Positions 61,700 to 64,000 of a DNA stretch of 64,000 nucleotides are shown here, in pieces. The stretch's first letter is position 1; each line of letters begins with the position of its first letter. Below the pieces are notes generated by a model that did not search any database, was not told the DNA's origin, and worked only from the letters and a program-made list of their open reading frames with translations. The stretch is from the NCBI RefSeq assembly GCF_019097595.1, contig NC_080717.1, positions 26,656,376 to 26,720,375 of the forward strand. Direction: 5' to 3'. Origin of the DNA: Hemibagrus wyckioides. Taxonomy: Eukaryota; Chordata; Actinopteri; Siluriformes; Bagridae. The translations under genes were made by a program, and so were the position numbers.

Positions 61700-61982
61700 A
61701 TGCCAGAACAAAAAGTTAGGTAAGTCTTTCACGCATAAACAATTTTGTTCGGAGCGTAGATTTATAATTATACAAACACTCAAACATACACCTAGGCATA
61801 ATCTAGGACATCCTCCTAGTAAATTCTTTCCCTGTGTTTGTGTTTCCTGTCATTCACAGCCTCCCTGCTAAGCTGATTAATGGAGGCGTGGCCGGGCTGG
61901 TGGGCGTGACCTGCGTGTTTCCCATTGATCTGGCTAAGACCCGCCTCCAGAATCAGCAGGGTGCTCGGGTCTATAGCGGGAT
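61700..61982 (+). CDS. slc25a18: mitochondrial glutamate carrier SLC25A18, first two coding exons (partial)
   Basis: Inner-mitochondrial-membrane carrier importing glutamate with a proton (family knowledge). Coding exon 1 is 61700-61719 (MPEQKVS, donor GTAAGT) and exon 2 is 61860-61982 (acceptor TTCACAG, donor GTGAGT). The phases join to give [42 protein letters not shown]. This contains transmembrane helix 1 and the first mitochondrial-carrier signature [10 protein letters not shown]. The remaining exons lie beyond the right edge; no third exon is seen up to 64000. The sequence fits both SLC25A18 and its paralogue SLC25A22; the neighbouring cecr2 and ada2 favour slc25a18. It is transcribed away from cecr2, with start codons about 11 kb apart. 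Confidence 0.92.
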
Positions 61983-62182
61983 GTGAGTGTTAGTTTCTTG
62001 TTTTATGCTTTAACTGAAATGGTTTTTATCAGTCGTACATTTGTACTATTTAATCACTGTCTTTGTGCTGTTGTTATTAATCAGATATTCACCCAAAGCA
62101 TATAACAGAGACATGCTGGCTAAATGTCGTTAAACATTTGTTTTACACCTGTAAAGTAGTCAAGATTAATGCTTAATCCTTA

Positions 62183-62592
62183 TACAACGATCAGGTATAA
62201 CACTGTGAGCAGGGAGAGGTGAAGTGAATAAGACTGATGATCTCCTCATCATGGCACCTGTTAGTGGGTGGGATATATTAGGCAGCAGGTCACCTTTTGT
62301 CCACTAAGTTGATGTGTTAGAAGCAGGAAGTGTAAGGATTTGAGTGAGTTTGACGAAGGACCAAATTGTTATGGCTAGACCACTGGATCAGAGCATCTCC
62401 AAAACTGCAGCTCTTGTGGGGTGTTCCTGGTCTGCAGTGGTCAGTATCTATCTAAGTACTGTAAGTTAAAGGATCTTAAAGGATCTGCTGCTAACATATT
62501 AGTGCCAGAGATCTAGTGGAGTCCATGCCGCAAAAGGGGGACCAACACGGTATTAAGCAAGGTGGTCATAAGGTTATGCCTGATGAGTATTT
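62183..62592 (+). mobile_element. Tc1 internal-deletion derivative, copy D
   Basis: Left end resembles ACGATCAGGTATAACACTGT and the right end TAAGGTTATGCCTGATGAGT. It shares the 5' region of copies A-C as far as CTGCAGTGGTCAGTATCTAT, then jumps to a 3' segment (GGATCTGCTGCTAACATATT, AGTGGAGTCCATGCCGCAAA) that A-C lack. It is therefore a different internal deletion. Located in slc25a18 intron 2. Confidence 0.85.
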
Positions 62593-62599
62593 GACTCTG

Positions 62600-63480
62600 A
62601 AGCAGTTTATATAGCAAATCAAATGAGTAGCAGCAAAGTTAATAAGAGTTAAGGTGCTCTCCGAAAAATGGCAGTAAATAAATAAATATAGCTTGGGTGG
62701 AACTTCATGTAAGGAATAAAACATGATGTTTATTATGTTTGTAAGAATGCTATGACCGAACGTGTAAACTTGAGCTTAACTTTTTAACCACCCCGTGACA
62801 TGACCTGTCATTTTCAGTCAAAGTCAAACTCATTATCATTCAGCATACTATACAGTGAAATGAGGTAGCAAGAGCTCTTTTTGTCACTTCTTCATTACAC
62901 AAACACATTAAACAAAACGGGTTTATCCGTCTCACGGCTCGGGGGAAAGAAGACGTGTAGAAAAGAGACACTGTGGCTGGAGTGAGGGTCATCTTTTATC
63001 ATCTTCTGTGCCTTCTTTAGGTGCCTTCTTTCAGATTCTGGAAAGTACTGTACCATTGTAACCTGATTCAAATATTCACCCCATTATTTCACCGCCCCCT
63101 TTTCGATCCAATAGGAGTTTCAAAATTGGATTCTTTACATTTGGTTGTATGTAAATTCAGCCATTGAGGTTTTCCGCACACGCTGCACAGACAAGAAAGG
63201 TTTACGAGAGCGCATTGAGGAAATTTGGCTTTTCTACTCATCCTTATTTGCACAGAGCAGGCCAGATGGCATCTTCTGACGTGAAGTCCGAGAAATTTGA
63301 ATCTGTCTTCTTGCAAAGTAAACATATTCAGTTTTCTAGGAACTTCACAAATATCCTCATCTCACTGTCACAGATTTTTAGCAAGAATCCCTCTCAAGGT
63401 GAAAGAAAAGCCTTGATGCTTCTTATCAGCTAATAAACAACGTCCTTGCTGCTAAACCTCCCATTGTGTGTTTAAGCAGT
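62600..63480. other. slc25a18 intron, no gene seen
   Basis: No exon recognised. A segment at about 62815-62935 (AAACTCATTATCATTCAGCA and onward) looks like a common fish interspersed repeat, but I could not name it. Confidence 0.3.
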
Positions 63481-63486
63481 TGGCCC

Positions 63487-64000
63487 TTCTTCTTCTTCTT
63501 CTTCTTCTTCTTCTTTCTCTTCTTCTTTGGGGTTTTTCCCTTCAGGGGTCTCCACAGCGAATCATCTCTCTCCACCTATCCCTGTCTTCTGCATCCTCAA
63601 CACTTACACCCACTAGCTTCATATCCTCATTTATTCCATCCATATACCTCCTCTTTGGTCTTCCTCTTTGTCTCCTGCCTGGCAGCTCCATGTCCAACAT
63701 TCTCCTACCAATATACTCACTCTCCCTCCTCTGGACATGTCCAAACCATCTTAATCTGTCCTCCCTAACTTTGCCCCCCAAACGTCCAACATGAGCTGTC
63801 CCTCTGATGTACTCGTTCCTAATCCTGTCCAACCGTGTCACTCCCAAAGAGAACCTCAACATCTTCAGCTCTGCTACCTCCAGCTCTGACTCCTGTCTCT
63901 GTCTCAGTGACACTGTCTCTAAACCATACAGCATGGCCGGTCTCACCACTGTCCTGTACACCTTCCCCTTGATTCTTGCCGATATTTTTCTATCACACAG
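63487..64000 (-). mobile_element. RTE-type LINE 3' end
   Basis: Minus-strand translation to the window edge is open from 63961 to 63542: RPAMLYGLETVSLRQRQESELEVAELKMLRF, then VTRLDRIRNEYIRGTAHV, RLRWFGHVQRR and GRPKRRYMDGINEDMK, ending WREMIRCGDP. This is the C-terminus following the reverse transcriptase of a teleost LINE that I place in the RTE group, based on its very short 3' UTR and (AAG)n tail (63488-63530 on the plus strand as CTT units). The element continues past the right edge. Confidence 0.8.

Overview
This is a teleost fish nuclear genome segment. The evidence is spliced vertebrate genes with large introns, dense Tc1-like DNA transposons, L2-, Rex1-, L1- and RTE-type LINE remnants, tRNA-derived SINEs and very long microsatellites. 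Several repeat styles recall siluriform or cypriniform fish, but I cannot fix the species.

Three protein-coding genes are supported by exon-by-exon reconstruction with matching splice sites and phases. (1) ada2 (cecr1), minus strand, 9 coding exons at 3117-8573, encodes a complete 505-residue secreted adenosine deaminase 2 with all zinc and catalytic residues. (2) cecr2, minus strand, 18 coding exons at 17800-50586, encodes a complete protein of about 1505 residues with an AT-hook and a bromodomain. Its intron 1 is about 20 kb. (3) slc25a18 (mitochondrial glutamate carrier), plus strand, is represented by its first two coding exons at 61700-61982 and runs off the right edge. The order ADA2-CECR2-SLC25A18 is that of the human cat-eye-syndrome region of 22q11, so this is conserved vertebrate synteny. 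Transcription direction of cecr2 relative to its neighbours appears to differ from human.

Layout: 1-3000 LINE and degenerate Tc1 remnants; 3.1-8.6 kb ada2, with a MITE and a SINE in an intron; 9.6-13.5 kb a microsatellite-rich intergenic zone holding a full-length Tc1 element with an uninterrupted 343-residue transposase and terminal repeats; 13.6-17.8 kb the probable long cecr2 3' UTR; 17.8-30.7 kb the cecr2 exon cluster; 30.7-50.5 kb cecr2 intron 1, with several Tc1 derivatives, a 1-kb G-rich minisatellite and a 1.25-kb tetranucleotide array; 50.6-51.1 kb the probable cecr2 promoter; 51.7-57.2 kb a nest of Tc1 fragments and two LINEs lying between a pair of inverted repeats of about 260 bp; 58-62 kb the slc25a18 5' region; 62.2-64 kb another Tc1 deletion derivative and an RTE-type LINE end.

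I found no bacterial-style system, CRISPR array or viral gene. The most unusual items are the intact Tc1 element, the inverted-repeat-bounded LINE cassette, the independent internal-deletion derivatives of one Tc1 family, the dinucleotide repeat fused to an ada2 splice donor, and the long satellites in cecr2 intron 1. Boundaries of repeats are by eye; exon boundaries of the three genes were read base by base.
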